Below are positions 25,487 to 33,669 of a DNA stretch of 64,000 nt, piece after piece (position 1 is the first letter of the stretch; the number at the start of each line of letters is the position of its first letter). The notes below the pieces were generated by a model, which made no database searches, was not told the DNA's origin, and saw only the letters and a program-made list of their open reading frames with translations. Source of the stretch: Bacillota bacterium (GTDB taxonomy: Bacteria; Bacillota; Clostridia; Oscillospirales; Ruminococcaceae); NCBI GenBank assembly GCA_023439835.1, contig JAEXUW010000012.1, positions 1 through 64,000 on the forward strand. Reading direction: 5' to 3'. A program made the translations under genes and the position numbers.

Positions 25487-27364
25487 ATGAACAACTATAT
25501 CGGTGAATATGACGTTGCGGTTATCGGCGGTGGACATGCCGGCGTTGAGGCGGCACTGGCTTCAGCCCGCCTTGGCTGTAAAACCGTGCTTTTCACCATT
25601 ACCCTTGATCAGATTGCCAATATGCCCTGCAACCCGTCAATCGGCGGAACGGCAAAGGGTCATCTAGTGCGTGAAATCGACGCCCTTGGGGGAGAAATGG
25701 GGAAAGCCGCCGATAAAACCTTTCTTCAAAGCCGAATGTTAAATCGGGGGAAAGGCCCTGCTGTTCATTCTCTGCGTGTTCAGTCTGACAGAGTCGCCTA
25801 TCACCGTTATATGAAAAGGGCTTGCGAGAGTCAGAAAAATCTTGACGTCAGACAGGCTGAAATCACCGCTATTGAAGCCGAAAACGGCATTGTCACAGGA
25901 GTTGTAACACGAATAAATGCACGCTATCTTGTGAAAAAGGTTATTATCGCCACCGGCACTTATCTTGGCGGACTTATTCACGTCGGGCATTATTCCTATC
26001 AGAGCGGACCAGACTCTGTGCTTCCGGCACTTTTTCTTTCAGACAGCCTGCGTCAGCTTGGACTGACTATACGTCGCTTTAAAACCGGCACTCCAGCAAG
26101 AGTTCACAAAAGAAGCATTGATTTTGACCTTCTTGAAAAACAGGACGGCGACGATGTTATCGTGCCATTTTCCTTTGAGAATGAGGAAAAGCTTGAGAAC
26201 AAGGTGTCCTGCTATATTGGCTACACAAATTCCGAAACGCACAGAATTATTAACGAGAATATTAAGAAGTCCGCTTTGTTTTCGGGGAAAATTGAGGGGG
26301 TTGGGCCACGCTACTGCCCGAGCATTGAGGACAAGATTACGAGATTTTCAGATAAGCCTCGGCATCAGCTTTTTATTGAGCCGATGGGACTTGAAACCGA
26401 CGAGTATTATCTTCAGGGAATGTCAACCTCTCTTCCCGAGGAGGTTCAGCTTGAATTTCTTCACACAATTAAAGGACTTGAGCGTGTTGAAATCATGCGC
26501 AACGCCTATGCCATAGAATACGACTGCTGTGACCCGACTGAGCTTTTGCCCACGCTTGAATTCAAGGCTGTTTCGGGGCTTTTCGGTTCGGGGCAGTTCA
26601 ACGGCACCTCAGGGTATGAGGAGGCTGCTGCGCAGGGACTTATCGCAGGTGTAAATGCGGCGCTTTCAGTTTTGGGAAGAGAACAGCTTGTGCTTGACAG
26701 AGCGTCGTCTTATATAGGAACGCTAATAGACGACCTTGTTACAAAGGGCTGTCAGGACCCTTATAGGATGATGACCTCAAGAAGTGAGTACAGGCTTATT
26801 TTAAGACAGGATAATGCTGATGAAAGACTGCTTTCAGTCGGGCACGATATCGGACTTGTCAGCGATGAAAAATATGAGCGGTTTTTAACTAAAAAGTCGT
26901 TGATTCAAAGTGAGCTAAAGCGTGTCAGAAAGCTCAATATTGCGCCGAGCGAGGCGGTGAATACTTATCTTGAAAGCGTTGGTACAGCGCCTATTTCCAC
27001 GGGAATAAAGCTGTCGGATATGATTAGACGTCCTCAGGTCAGCTATGACGATACTGCCGCCTTTGACAGTGCCAGACCAGAGCTTCCCTTCGAGGTGCGT
27101 GAGCAGGTTGAGCTTTCTATAAAATACGAGGGCTATATAAAAATTCAGCTAGAGCAGGTTGAGGCTATGCGAAAGCTTGAAAACAAAAAGCTTTCTCCCG
27201 ATACTGATTATCGTGAGATTAGGGGGCTAAGGCTTGAGGCTGTCGAAAAGCTTAACAAAATCAAGCCCGTTTCAATCGGTCAGGCATCACGCATTTCGGG
27301 TGTAAATCCGGCTGATGTTTCTGTACTTTTAATTTGGCTTGAACAGAAGGGGAGGCAGGTATGA
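25487..27364 (+). CDS. mnmG: tRNA uridine-5-carboxymethylaminomethyl modification enzyme MnmG
   Basis: The 625-residue FAD enzyme is the partner of MnmE in U34 modification. It shows the N-terminal dinucleotide fold VIGGGHAGVEAALASARLG, the GidA signatures PSIGGTAKGHLVREID and QGMSTSLPEEVQ, and the C-terminal helical MnmE-binding domain. AAAAGGGG precedes the ATG. It overlaps rsmG by 4 bases, the usual gidA-gidB arrangement. Confidence 0.97.
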   Translation: MNNYIGEYDVAVIGGGHAGVEAALASARLGCKTVLFTITLDQIANMPCNPSIGGTAKGHLVREIDALGGEMGKAADKTFLQSRMLNRGKGPAVHSLRVQSDRVAYHRYMKRACESQKNLDVRQAEITAIEAENGIVTGVVTRINARYLVKKVIIATGTYLGGLIHVGHYSYQSGPDSVLPALFLSDSLRQLGLTIRRFKTGTPARVHKRSIDFDLLEKQDGDDVIVPFSFENEEKLENKVSCYIGYTNSETHRIINENIKKSALFSGKIEGVGPRYCPSIEDKITRFSDKPRHQLFIEPMGLETDEYYLQGMSTSLPEEVQLEFLHTIKGLERVEIMRNAYAIEYDCCDPTELLPTLEFKAVSGLFGSGQFNGTSGYEEAAAQGLIAGVNAALSVLGREQLVLDRASSYIGTLIDDLVTKGCQDPYRMMTSRSEYRLILRQDNADERLLSVGHDIGLVSDEKYERFLTKKSLIQSELKRVRKLNIAPSEAVNTYLESVGTAPISTGIKLSDMIRRPQVSYDDTAAFDSARPELPFEVREQVELSIKYEGYIKIQLEQVEAMRKLENKKLSPDTDYREIRGLRLEAVEKLNKIKPVSIGQASRISGVNPADVSVLLIWLEQKGRQV

Positions 27365-28074
27365 TTCTTGAAAAAAGTGAGTTTCAAAGGATTTTTTCAA
27401 AGAGCGGATTTTCGCTTTCTGATGAGCAGTTTGAGAAGTTTTCAACATATTCAAGTCTTCTTGTTGAGTGGAACGAGAAAATCAATCTCACCGCCATCAC
27501 CGACCCCTACGGCATTTCGGTGAAGCATTTTGAGGACAGTGTGCTTCCGCTGAAAATGCTTGAAATCCCCGAAAATTCCTCCCTCATTGATGTGGGAACA
27601 GGTGCGGGGTTTCCGTCTGTTCCGATGAAGATTATTCGCCCCGATTTGAAAATAACCCTCCTTGACGGGTTAAATAAGCGTGTGAATTTTTTAAAGGAGC
27701 TTTGCGCTGAGCTTTCTATAAAAGCCGACTTCATTCACGGCAGAGCGGAGGAGCTTGGAAAGCAAGCGCAGTTTAGAGAAAAGTTTGATTTTGCGACCGC
27801 AAGAGCAGTCGCTTCACTTTCGGAGCTTTGCGAATACTGCCTTCCCTTTGTTTCTTTAGGGGGAAGCCTGATTGCTCTTAAAGGCTCAACCGGAAAGGAG
27901 GAGGCTTTGTCAGCTGAAAACGCCGCCGCTTTACTCGGCGGGGGACCGGCGAAAATCAGCGAATATTCTTTAGAAAACGGCGACAGGAGAACGCTGATTG
28001 TTATAAAAAAGCTATCGCAGACTTCGCTTAAATACCCCAGAAACAAAGGGCAGATGACAAAAAAACCGTTGTAA
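27361..28074 (+). CDS. rsmG: 16S rRNA (guanine-527-N7)-methyltransferase RsmG
   Basis: The 237-residue S-adenosylmethionine enzyme methylates G527 of 16S rRNA; loss of this modification gives low-level streptomycin resistance in other bacteria. The SAM motif LIDVGTGAGFPSVPMKII is clear, and NLTAI is in the N-terminal part. The start overlaps the mnmG stop (ATGA). The last 20 residues are a basic extension. noc follows after 119 bases. Confidence 0.95.
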   Translation: MILEKSEFQRIFSKSGFSLSDEQFEKFSTYSSLLVEWNEKINLTAITDPYGISVKHFEDSVLPLKMLEIPENSSLIDVGTGAGFPSVPMKIIRPDLKITLLDGLNKRVNFLKELCAELSIKADFIHGRAEELGKQAQFREKFDFATARAVASLSELCEYCLPFVSLGGSLIALKGSTGKEEALSAENAAALLGGGPAKISEYSLENGDRRTLIVIKKLSQTSLKYPRNKGQMTKKPL

Positions 28075-28193
28075 ATTCTCGCTTATTATCGCATTATATC
28101 AAGTTTTAGCGATAAATAATTCGGAAATGCTGTGGAAATATTTCCCAAACAATGCTATACTTTTTATAGTAAGGCTTGAAAGGACGTGTTTTC

Positions 28194-29012
28194 ATGGCAT
28201 CTTTTTTTGGACATACCAAAGAGAAAACTATAAATAAGGTTGTTGAGCTTCCCACAGAGCATATTTATCCAAACCCAAATCAGCCACGGCGTGTTTTTAA
28301 TAATGATGAGCTTTTGAGGCTTTCTCAAAGCATTCGGCATGACGGGCTTCTTCAGCCACTCACCGTTAGAAAAACGTCAAAGGGGTATGAGCTTGTTTCG
28401 GGCGAGAGGCGGCTTCGTGCTTGCCGAATTCTGGGGCTTGAGTATGTGCCTTGCATAATCATTGAAGTGACAGAGAGAAATTCGGCTTTGCTTGCTTTGG
28501 TTGAAAATATTCAGCGAGCAGACCTTTCTTTTTTTGATGAGGCTTGGGCGATCGCTCAGCTTATTGAGCTTTATGGCATGACGCAGGAGGATGCGGCGCT
28601 AAGGCTGGGAATGGCACAGTCCACTCTTGCGAACAAGCTTAGGCTGTTGCGGCTTTCTGAGGGTGAACGTGAAATGATAGTCAAGAGCAATCTGACTGAG
28701 CGTCATGCACGTGCTCTTTTAAAGCTGAAGGACACTGACGTTCGCATTGATGCACTTGAGAAAATAATCAAGCATGCTATGAACGTTGAGCGTGCTGAAA
28801 CCTTCATCGATCAGCTAATTATGTCAGATAAAGAGAAAGAGAATTTCAAAAAGCGTGCGGTGCTGCTGCGTGATATACGATTGTTCATGAACACGATTAA
28901 CAAAGCGGTTCAGACGGTTCAAATGGCAGGGATAGCCGCCGACGCCAAGAAAATTCAAAATGAAGAGTTTATTGAGTATGTAATTAGAATACCTGTTGCG
29001 AATAAAGAATAG
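28194..29012 (+). CDS. noc: Nucleoid occlusion protein Noc (ParB family)
   Basis: The 272-residue ParB-like CTPase should bind DNA and keep FtsZ off the nucleoid. ParB motifs PNPNQPRRVF, LVSGERRLRAC and ENIQRADL are followed by a helix-turn-helix (MTQEDAALRLGMAQSTLANKLRLL). The QSTxANKLRLL stretch is characteristic of Noc rather than Spo0J, and the position between rsmG and parA is the B. subtilis noc position. ATG 28194, 9 bases after AAAGGA, is preferred over an in-frame TTG at 28176. A terminator follows. Confidence 0.85.
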   Translation: MASFFGHTKEKTINKVVELPTEHIYPNPNQPRRVFNNDELLRLSQSIRHDGLLQPLTVRKTSKGYELVSGERRLRACRILGLEYVPCIIIEVTERNSALLALVENIQRADLSFFDEAWAIAQLIELYGMTQEDAALRLGMAQSTLANKLRLLRLSEGEREMIVKSNLTERHARALLKLKDTDVRIDALEKIIKHAMNVERAETFIDQLIMSDKEKENFKKRAVLLRDIRLFMNTINKAVQTVQMAGIAADAKKIQNEEFIEYVIRIPVANKE

Positions 29013-29035
29013 TCTAGTCCGCAGAGCTATGTGAG

Positions 29036-29060
29036 TCCGCAGAGCATCTGCGGATTTTTT
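29036..29060 (+). terminator. Terminator after noc
   Basis: TCCGCAGA (29036-29043) and TCTGCGGA (29047-29054) form a tight hairpin followed by TTTTTT. It abuts the first parS site. Confidence 0.88.
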
Positions 29061-29075
29061 GTTCCACGTGGAACA
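29060..29075. promoter_or_regulatory. parS centromere site 1
   Basis: TGTTCCACGTGGAACA, a perfect 16-bp palindrome matching the bacterial parS consensus. It lies between noc and parA and is the loading site for ParB/Spo0J. Confidence 0.97.
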
Positions 29076-29090
29076 TTTTTATCGAAAACC

Positions 29091-29119
29091 TTTGCATTTT
29101 GGAGAAATGGTGGTATAAT
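29091..29119 (+). promoter_or_regulatory. parA promoter
   Basis: TTTGCA (29091-29096), a 17-base spacer and TATAAT (29114-29119), starting just after the parS site, so ParB spreading could repress it. Confidence 0.65.
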
Positions 29120-29149
29120 AAAAATATATGATTTAGTGCGGAGGATTTT

Positions 29150-29950
29150 ATGGGAAAAGTAATTGCTGTATCAAACCAAAAGGGCGGTGTAGGAAAGTCA
29201 ACGACTGCGGTTAATCTTGCCGCGGCTCTCGGAATCAAGGGACATTCTGTTTTGGTTATTGACATCGACGCTCAGGGCAATACAACGACCGGCTTCGGCA
29301 TTCGGAAAAAGGCGGTCAAGAACACGGTTTATGAAATCATAATAGGCTCCTGTCGAATCGGAGATGCTATTATTAAAACCGAGTTTAAGAATGTTTCAGT
29401 GGTGACCTCGGCTCAAAAGCTTGCCGGCGCCGAAATTGAGCTGTCAATGCTTGACAACCGTATACAGCGTCTGAAAATGCAGGTTTTGACTATTAAGCAA
29501 AATTATGACTACATACTGATTGACTGCCCGCCGTCGCTCAGCCTTTTGACGCTTAATGCGCTTGCGGCTTGTGACAGTGTGCTTATACCGCTTCAGTGTG
29601 AATTTTACTCACTTGAGGGGTTGACACAGCTAAACGACACAATAAAGCGTGTTCGTGAGCATTATAACCCCACGCTCGATGTTGAGGGAATCCTCTTCAC
29701 CATGTTTGTCGGACGGTTTAATCTAACGGCACAGGTTGTTGCAGAGGTTAAAAAACACTTCCCTAAAAAGATTTATGACACTGTTATTCCACGAAACGTT
29801 ACCCTTTCGGAGGCGCCAAGCTTTGGAAAGCCGATAATGTACTATGACAAATCGTCGAAAGGGTCAGAGGCTTATATGCAGTTTTGCAATGAGTTTCTCG
29901 ACAGAGAGAAGAAGTCGCAGAAGAAAAAGTTGTTTGGAGGAATTATCTGA
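29150..29950 (+). CDS. parA: Chromosome partitioning ATPase ParA/Soj
   Basis: The 266-residue ParA-type ATPase binds the nucleoid dynamically, drives origin segregation with ParB and, in Bacillus, regulates DnaA. The deviant Walker A KGGVGKST is at 11-18 and the later motifs IDIDAQGN and YDYILIDCPPSLSLLT are intact. The parB start overlaps its stop (TGATGG), so the two are co-translated. GCGGAGG precedes the ATG. Confidence 0.96.
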   Translation: MGKVIAVSNQKGGVGKSTTAVNLAAALGIKGHSVLVIDIDAQGNTTTGFGIRKKAVKNTVYEIIIGSCRIGDAIIKTEFKNVSVVTSAQKLAGAEIELSMLDNRIQRLKMQVLTIKQNYDYILIDCPPSLSLLTLNALAACDSVLIPLQCEFYSLEGLTQLNDTIKRVREHYNPTLDVEGILFTMFVGRFNLTAQVVAEVKKHFPKKIYDTVIPRNVTLSEAPSFGKPIMYYDKSSKGSEAYMQFCNEFLDREKKSQKKKLFGGII

Positions 29951-30801
29951 TGGCAAAAAAGCGAGGTCTTGGAATGGGCATGGACGCACTTTTTTTTGAA
30001 AACACAAGCGAAACTCTTCCTAAACAGACGGTAAGACTGTCTGAAATTGAGCCGAACAAATCCCAGCCGAGAACAGATTTTGACGAGGAAGCTATTTCGA
30101 CCTTGGCCGATTCGATACGTCAACACGGGCTTTTACAGCCTTTGCTTGTTCGTCCGCTTGAAAGCGGTGGGTATCAGATTGTTGCAGGCGAGAGAAGGTG
30201 GCGAGCTTGCAGAATGCTCGGACTTGACGAAATTCCGGTTCACATTCGTGAGCTTTCGGACAAGGAAACCATGCAGGTGGCTCTCATTGAAAACCTTCAA
30301 CGAGAAAATTTAAATCCGATTGAAGAGGCAATGGGTTATCAAGAGCTCATTGACAGCTATGAAATGACGCAGGAGGAGGTCGCTAAAACCGTCGGGAAAT
30401 CACGCTCGGCGGTCGCAAACAGCCTTCGTGCGCTCAAGCTCGAGCCTGAAATTCAGGCAATGCTCAGAAAGGGAACGCTTTCTATCGGGCATGCAAAGGT
30501 TATCGCCGGATGTGAGGATTCACAAAAGCGCATTGAGCTTGCTCACAAATGTGAAAGCGAACAGCTTACCGTCAGACAGCTTGAAAAGCTATTGAGCAAA
30601 AGTATCGCTCCCCCAAAAAAGGAGAGGAATCATGACGATGATTATGGCAGGACATTCTATAAGGAGGTTGAGCTTTCATTAGCGGAGCAGCTTTGCAGAA
30701 AAGTCAGAATAAGCCGTGCTAAAAACAAAGGCATTCTCGAAATAGAGTTTTACAGCGATGAGGAGCTTATTGCGCTCTCACAGATATTAACTAATGAATA
30801 G
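29950..30801 (+). CDS. parB: Chromosome partitioning protein ParB/Spo0J
   Basis: The 283-residue ParB CTPase clamps onto parS. N-terminal motifs IEPNKSQPRTDFD, IVAGERRWRACRML and ENLQREN (CTP-binding region) are followed by a helix-turn-helix (MTQEEVAKTVGKSRSAVANSLRAL) and a C-terminal dimerisation domain. The SRSAVANSLR recognition helix differs from Noc's and fits parS binding. parS sites lie on both sides of the parA-parB pair (29060 and 30804). Confidence 0.95.
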   Translation: MAKKRGLGMGMDALFFENTSETLPKQTVRLSEIEPNKSQPRTDFDEEAISTLADSIRQHGLLQPLLVRPLESGGYQIVAGERRWRACRMLGLDEIPVHIRELSDKETMQVALIENLQRENLNPIEEAMGYQELIDSYEMTQEEVAKTVGKSRSAVANSLRALKLEPEIQAMLRKGTLSIGHAKVIAGCEDSQKRIELAHKCESEQLTVRQLEKLLSKSIAPPKKERNHDDDYGRTFYKEVELSLAEQLCRKVRISRAKNKGILEIEFYSDEELIALSQILTNE

Positions 30802-30803
30802 AA

Positions 30804-30819
30804 TGTTCCACGTGGAACA
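30804..30819. promoter_or_regulatory. parS centromere site 2
   Basis: A second perfect TGTTCCACGTGGAACA, two bases after the parB stop codon and 19 bases before serS. Confidence 0.97.
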
Positions 30820-30838
30820 ATTTTAAAGGAGAATAAAA

Positions 30839-32116
30839 ATGCTGGATATCAAATTAATCAGAACAAACCCTGAACTTGTTAAGGAAAACATCAGAAAGAA
30901 GTTTCAAGAGGGGAAAATCAAACTTGTTGACGAAGTGCTAGAGCTTGACGTGAAGTTTCGTGAGGCGAAAACACGCGGCGACAACCTCAGAAGTCAGCGC
31001 AACACAATCAGCAAGGAAATAGGCGGACTAATGAGCAAGGGCTTAAAAGACGAGGCAATGGAGAAAAAGGCATTGGTAGAGAAGCTTGCGAAAGAGCTTG
31101 CGGAGCTTGAGCTTTTAGAGGCGGAAACAGAGCAGAAAATCCGTGAAATAATGCTTGTAATACCGAATATTATCGATGATTCCGTTCCGATAGGAAAGGA
31201 TGACAGCGAAAATGTTGAGGTTACGCTTTATGGTGAGCCTTTTGTTCCCGAATATGAGGTGCCTTATCATGTTAATATCATGGAAAAGCTAAATGGAATT
31301 GACATTGACAGCGCCAGAAAAACAAGCGGAAACGGCTTCTATTATCTTTGCGGGGATATCGCAAGACTTCACTCGTCGATACTTTCATATGCGCGTGATT
31401 TCATGATAAAGAGGGGATTTGTCTATTATATTCCGCCGTATATGATAAGAAGCAGCGTTGTAACAGGCGTTATGAGCTTCGCTGAAATGGAAAACATGAT
31501 GTATAAAATTGAGGGCGAGGACCTTTATCTTATCGGCACAAGCGAGCATTCAATGATTGGAAAATTCATCGACACGATACTGGGGGAGGAGGAGCTGCCC
31601 AAGTGTCTGACAAGCTATTCGCCTTGTTTTAGAAAGGAAGTCGGCGCTCACGGTATCGAGGAAAGAGGAGTTTATCGAATTCATCAGTTTGAAAAGCAGG
31701 AGATGATTGTCGTCTGCAAGCCTGAGGACAGCATGAAATGGTTCAATGTTTTGTGGCAGAACACCGTTGATTTCTTCCGCACGCTTGACATACCGGTCAG
31801 AACGCTTGAATGCTGTTCGGGTGATTTGGCGGACTTGAAGGTCAAGAGCTTTGATGTTGAGGCTTGGTCGCCTAGACAGAAGAAATATTTCGAGGTTGGA
31901 AGCTGTTCAAACCTCGGTGACGCTCAGGCACGTCGTCTTGGCATCAGAGTTAAGGGTGAGGACGGCGAGAAGTATTTCGCTCATACTCTTAATAACACCG
32001 TTGTTGCTCCGCCGAGAATGCTCATCGCTTTTCTTGAAAACAATCTTAATGAGGACGGAAGCGTTAGAATTCCTGAGCCTTTAAGAAAATATATGGACTG
32101 TGAGGTTATAAAATAA
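30839..32116 (+). CDS. serS: Seryl-tRNA synthetase
   Basis: The 425-residue class II synthetase charges tRNA-Ser. It has the N-terminal tRNA-binding coiled coil (about 27-105) and catalytic motifs 2 and 3 (PCFRKEVGAHG with RIHQFEKQEM; then NNTVVAPPRMLIAFLENN). AAAGGAG precedes the ATG. No T-box leader is visible; the short gap after parB holds only parS. serS after parB is a frequent Clostridia arrangement. Confidence 0.96.
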   Translation: MLDIKLIRTNPELVKENIRKKFQEGKIKLVDEVLELDVKFREAKTRGDNLRSQRNTISKEIGGLMSKGLKDEAMEKKALVEKLAKELAELELLEAETEQKIREIMLVIPNIIDDSVPIGKDDSENVEVTLYGEPFVPEYEVPYHVNIMEKLNGIDIDSARKTSGNGFYYLCGDIARLHSSILSYARDFMIKRGFVYYIPPYMIRSSVVTGVMSFAEMENMMYKIEGEDLYLIGTSEHSMIGKFIDTILGEEELPKCLTSYSPCFRKEVGAHGIEERGVYRIHQFEKQEMIVVCKPEDSMKWFNVLWQNTVDFFRTLDIPVRTLECCSGDLADLKVKSFDVEAWSPRQKKYFEVGSCSNLGDAQARRLGIRVKGEDGEKYFAHTLNNTVVAPPRMLIAFLENNLNEDGSVRIPEPLRKYMDCEVIK

Positions 32117-32118
32117 AA

Positions 32119-32847
32119 GTGGACAAGAACAATTCAATCTGCACATTAAAGGAACGATTGAAATTCTATGACTGCGATTATCTCAACAGAATAAAAATAT
32201 CAACGCTATTAAAGCTTTCGGCCGATATTGCGGGGTATGACTATACGGTAAAGGGCTTTTCGCACGAGTTTTTGTGGGAACGTGAGATGGTATTTCTTCT
32301 GTCGAGAATAAGCCTGAAAATACACGAGTACCCAAGTCAAAAGGAATTTCTGACGACTTCAACGTGGGAATGCGGAAAAAAAGGCGCAATCTTCATTCGT
32401 AACACCTGCATTGAGAATGAAGCGGGAAAAACTATTGTTGATATGAAAAATGGCTGGATACTTGCTAATCCGATAACACGGCATATTCATAAGCCAACGG
32501 TTTTCAGCTTCGACATGCCCCAATATCTGGAAAAAACAGTCTCCGCAAAGGATATCGGGAAAATAGCCTACGACAAGCTCACTCAAGTAGCAAGTAGAGA
32601 GGTTCGCCTGACTGACCTTGACAACAACGGGCATATGTACAACGCTGTTTACGCCGATATTGCCTGTGATTCACTGAGTAAAGAGCAGTTTGAGAAAAGC
32701 GTTGACAATTTCAGAATTAATTATGTCAGCGAGGCGGTTTTTGGCGATACCATCGACATTTATTCGCAAGAAACCGAGAACATGACCGTTATCGTCGGGA
32801 AAATCGGCGAAAAGGTCTGTTTTGAAACAGAGTTTATATTCAAATAA
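32119..32847 (+). CDS. Acyl-ACP thioesterase (FatA/FatB-like)
   Basis: The 242-residue protein has the double hot-dog fold pattern of bacterial acyl-ACP thioesterases (RLKFYDCDYLNRIKISTLLKL at the start; REVRLTDLDNNGHMYNAVYADI in the second half, with the D-N-N-H region). It would release free fatty acids from acyl-ACP. The start is GTG 32119, two bases after serS; no clear ribosome site is visible, suggesting translational coupling. A bidirectional terminator follows. Confidence 0.85.
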   Translation: MDKNNSICTLKERLKFYDCDYLNRIKISTLLKLSADIAGYDYTVKGFSHEFLWEREMVFLLSRISLKIHEYPSQKEFLTTSTWECGKKGAIFIRNTCIENEAGKTIVDMKNGWILANPITRHIHKPTVFSFDMPQYLEKTVSAKDIGKIAYDKLTQVASREVRLTDLDNNGHMYNAVYADIACDSLSKEQFEKSVDNFRINYVSEAVFGDTIDIYSQETENMTVIVGKIGEKVCFETEFIFK

Positions 32848-32887
32848 AAAAATCCGCTCTAGCTTTTATAGCCGGAGCGGATTTTCA
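32847..32887. terminator. Bidirectional terminator
   Basis: AAATCCGCTC (ending 32859) pairs with GAGCGGATTTT (32875-32885), between the converging thioesterase and tatD genes. Confidence 0.85.
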
Positions 32888-32889
32888 AT

Positions 32890-33654
32890 TCAAATATTAA
32901 AAAGGGTTTTCGCATTCTGTGCGGTAATATCGAGCGTTGACTGAACGGTCATTCCCATGATTTCAGCGGCTTTTAAAGCTGTGCTTGACACCATTCCTGA
33001 ATCACTGCGCTTCCCCCTGAAGGGAACGGGAGCCATATAGGGGCAGTCGGTTTCAAGAAGAAGTCTGTCGGGGGGGACAACACCCAAAGCCTCCTGCGCT
33101 TTTTGGGACTTCGGGAAGGTAATGACACCGGTGAAGCCGATGTACATTCCGAGGCTTATAACCTCTTTAGCAGTTTCGGCAGAGCCTGAAAAGCAATGCA
33201 CAACACCGTTGGGCCTATACTTTCTCAAAAGCTCAAGACAATCCTGTGTGGCTTCACGACAATGCACAATAACGGGGAGGTCGAGCTTTTTTGATAGCGC
33301 AAGCTGCTCTTCAAAAACCTTTTTCTGAAAGTCCTTGTTATCCTTGCTCCAGTAATAATCAAGGCCGATTTCGCCGATAGCCACGACCTTGGGTGCTCTC
33401 GAATACTCCTCAAGCTTAGAAAGATAATCGTTTGACAGCGCACTCAAATTCTCGGGATGAATACCGACAGAGGTGTAAAACAGAGGGAATTTCTCAGAAT
33501 ATTTTATGCCGAATTCAGCGCTTTTCAAATCGGTTGAGGCGTGAATAATTCCGCTGACACCGTTTGAGAAAAGATAGCTTAAAAGAGCGTCACGGTCGGC
33601 GTCAAAGCGTTCATCATCATAGTGGGAATGTGAGTCGAAAATATTGGTCAGCAT
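32890..33654 (-). CDS. tatD: TatD-family metal-dependent DNase
   Basis: The 254-residue TIM-barrel hydrolase has the metal ligands FDSHSHYDD at the N-terminus, GEIGLDYYW, IVHCREA, GVVHCFSGS and ETDCPYMAP, all characteristic of TatD. Family members are 3'-5' exonucleases or D-aminoacyl-tRNA deacylase-like. It sits 15 bases downstream of metG on the same strand, the usual metG-tatD order. Confidence 0.94.
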   Translation of the reverse strand: MLTNIFDSHSHYDDERFDADRDALLSYLFSNGVSGIIHASTDLKSAEFGIKYSEKFPLFYTSVGIHPENLSALSNDYLSKLEEYSRAPKVVAIGEIGLDYYWSKDNKDFQKKVFEEQLALSKKLDLPVIVHCREATQDCLELLRKYRPNGVVHCFSGSAETAKEVISLGMYIGFTGVITFPKSQKAQEALGVVPPDRLLLETDCPYMAPVPFRGKRSDSGMVSSTALKAAEIMGMTVQSTLDITAQNAKTLFNI

Positions 33655-33669
33655 TTTAATCCTCTCAGG

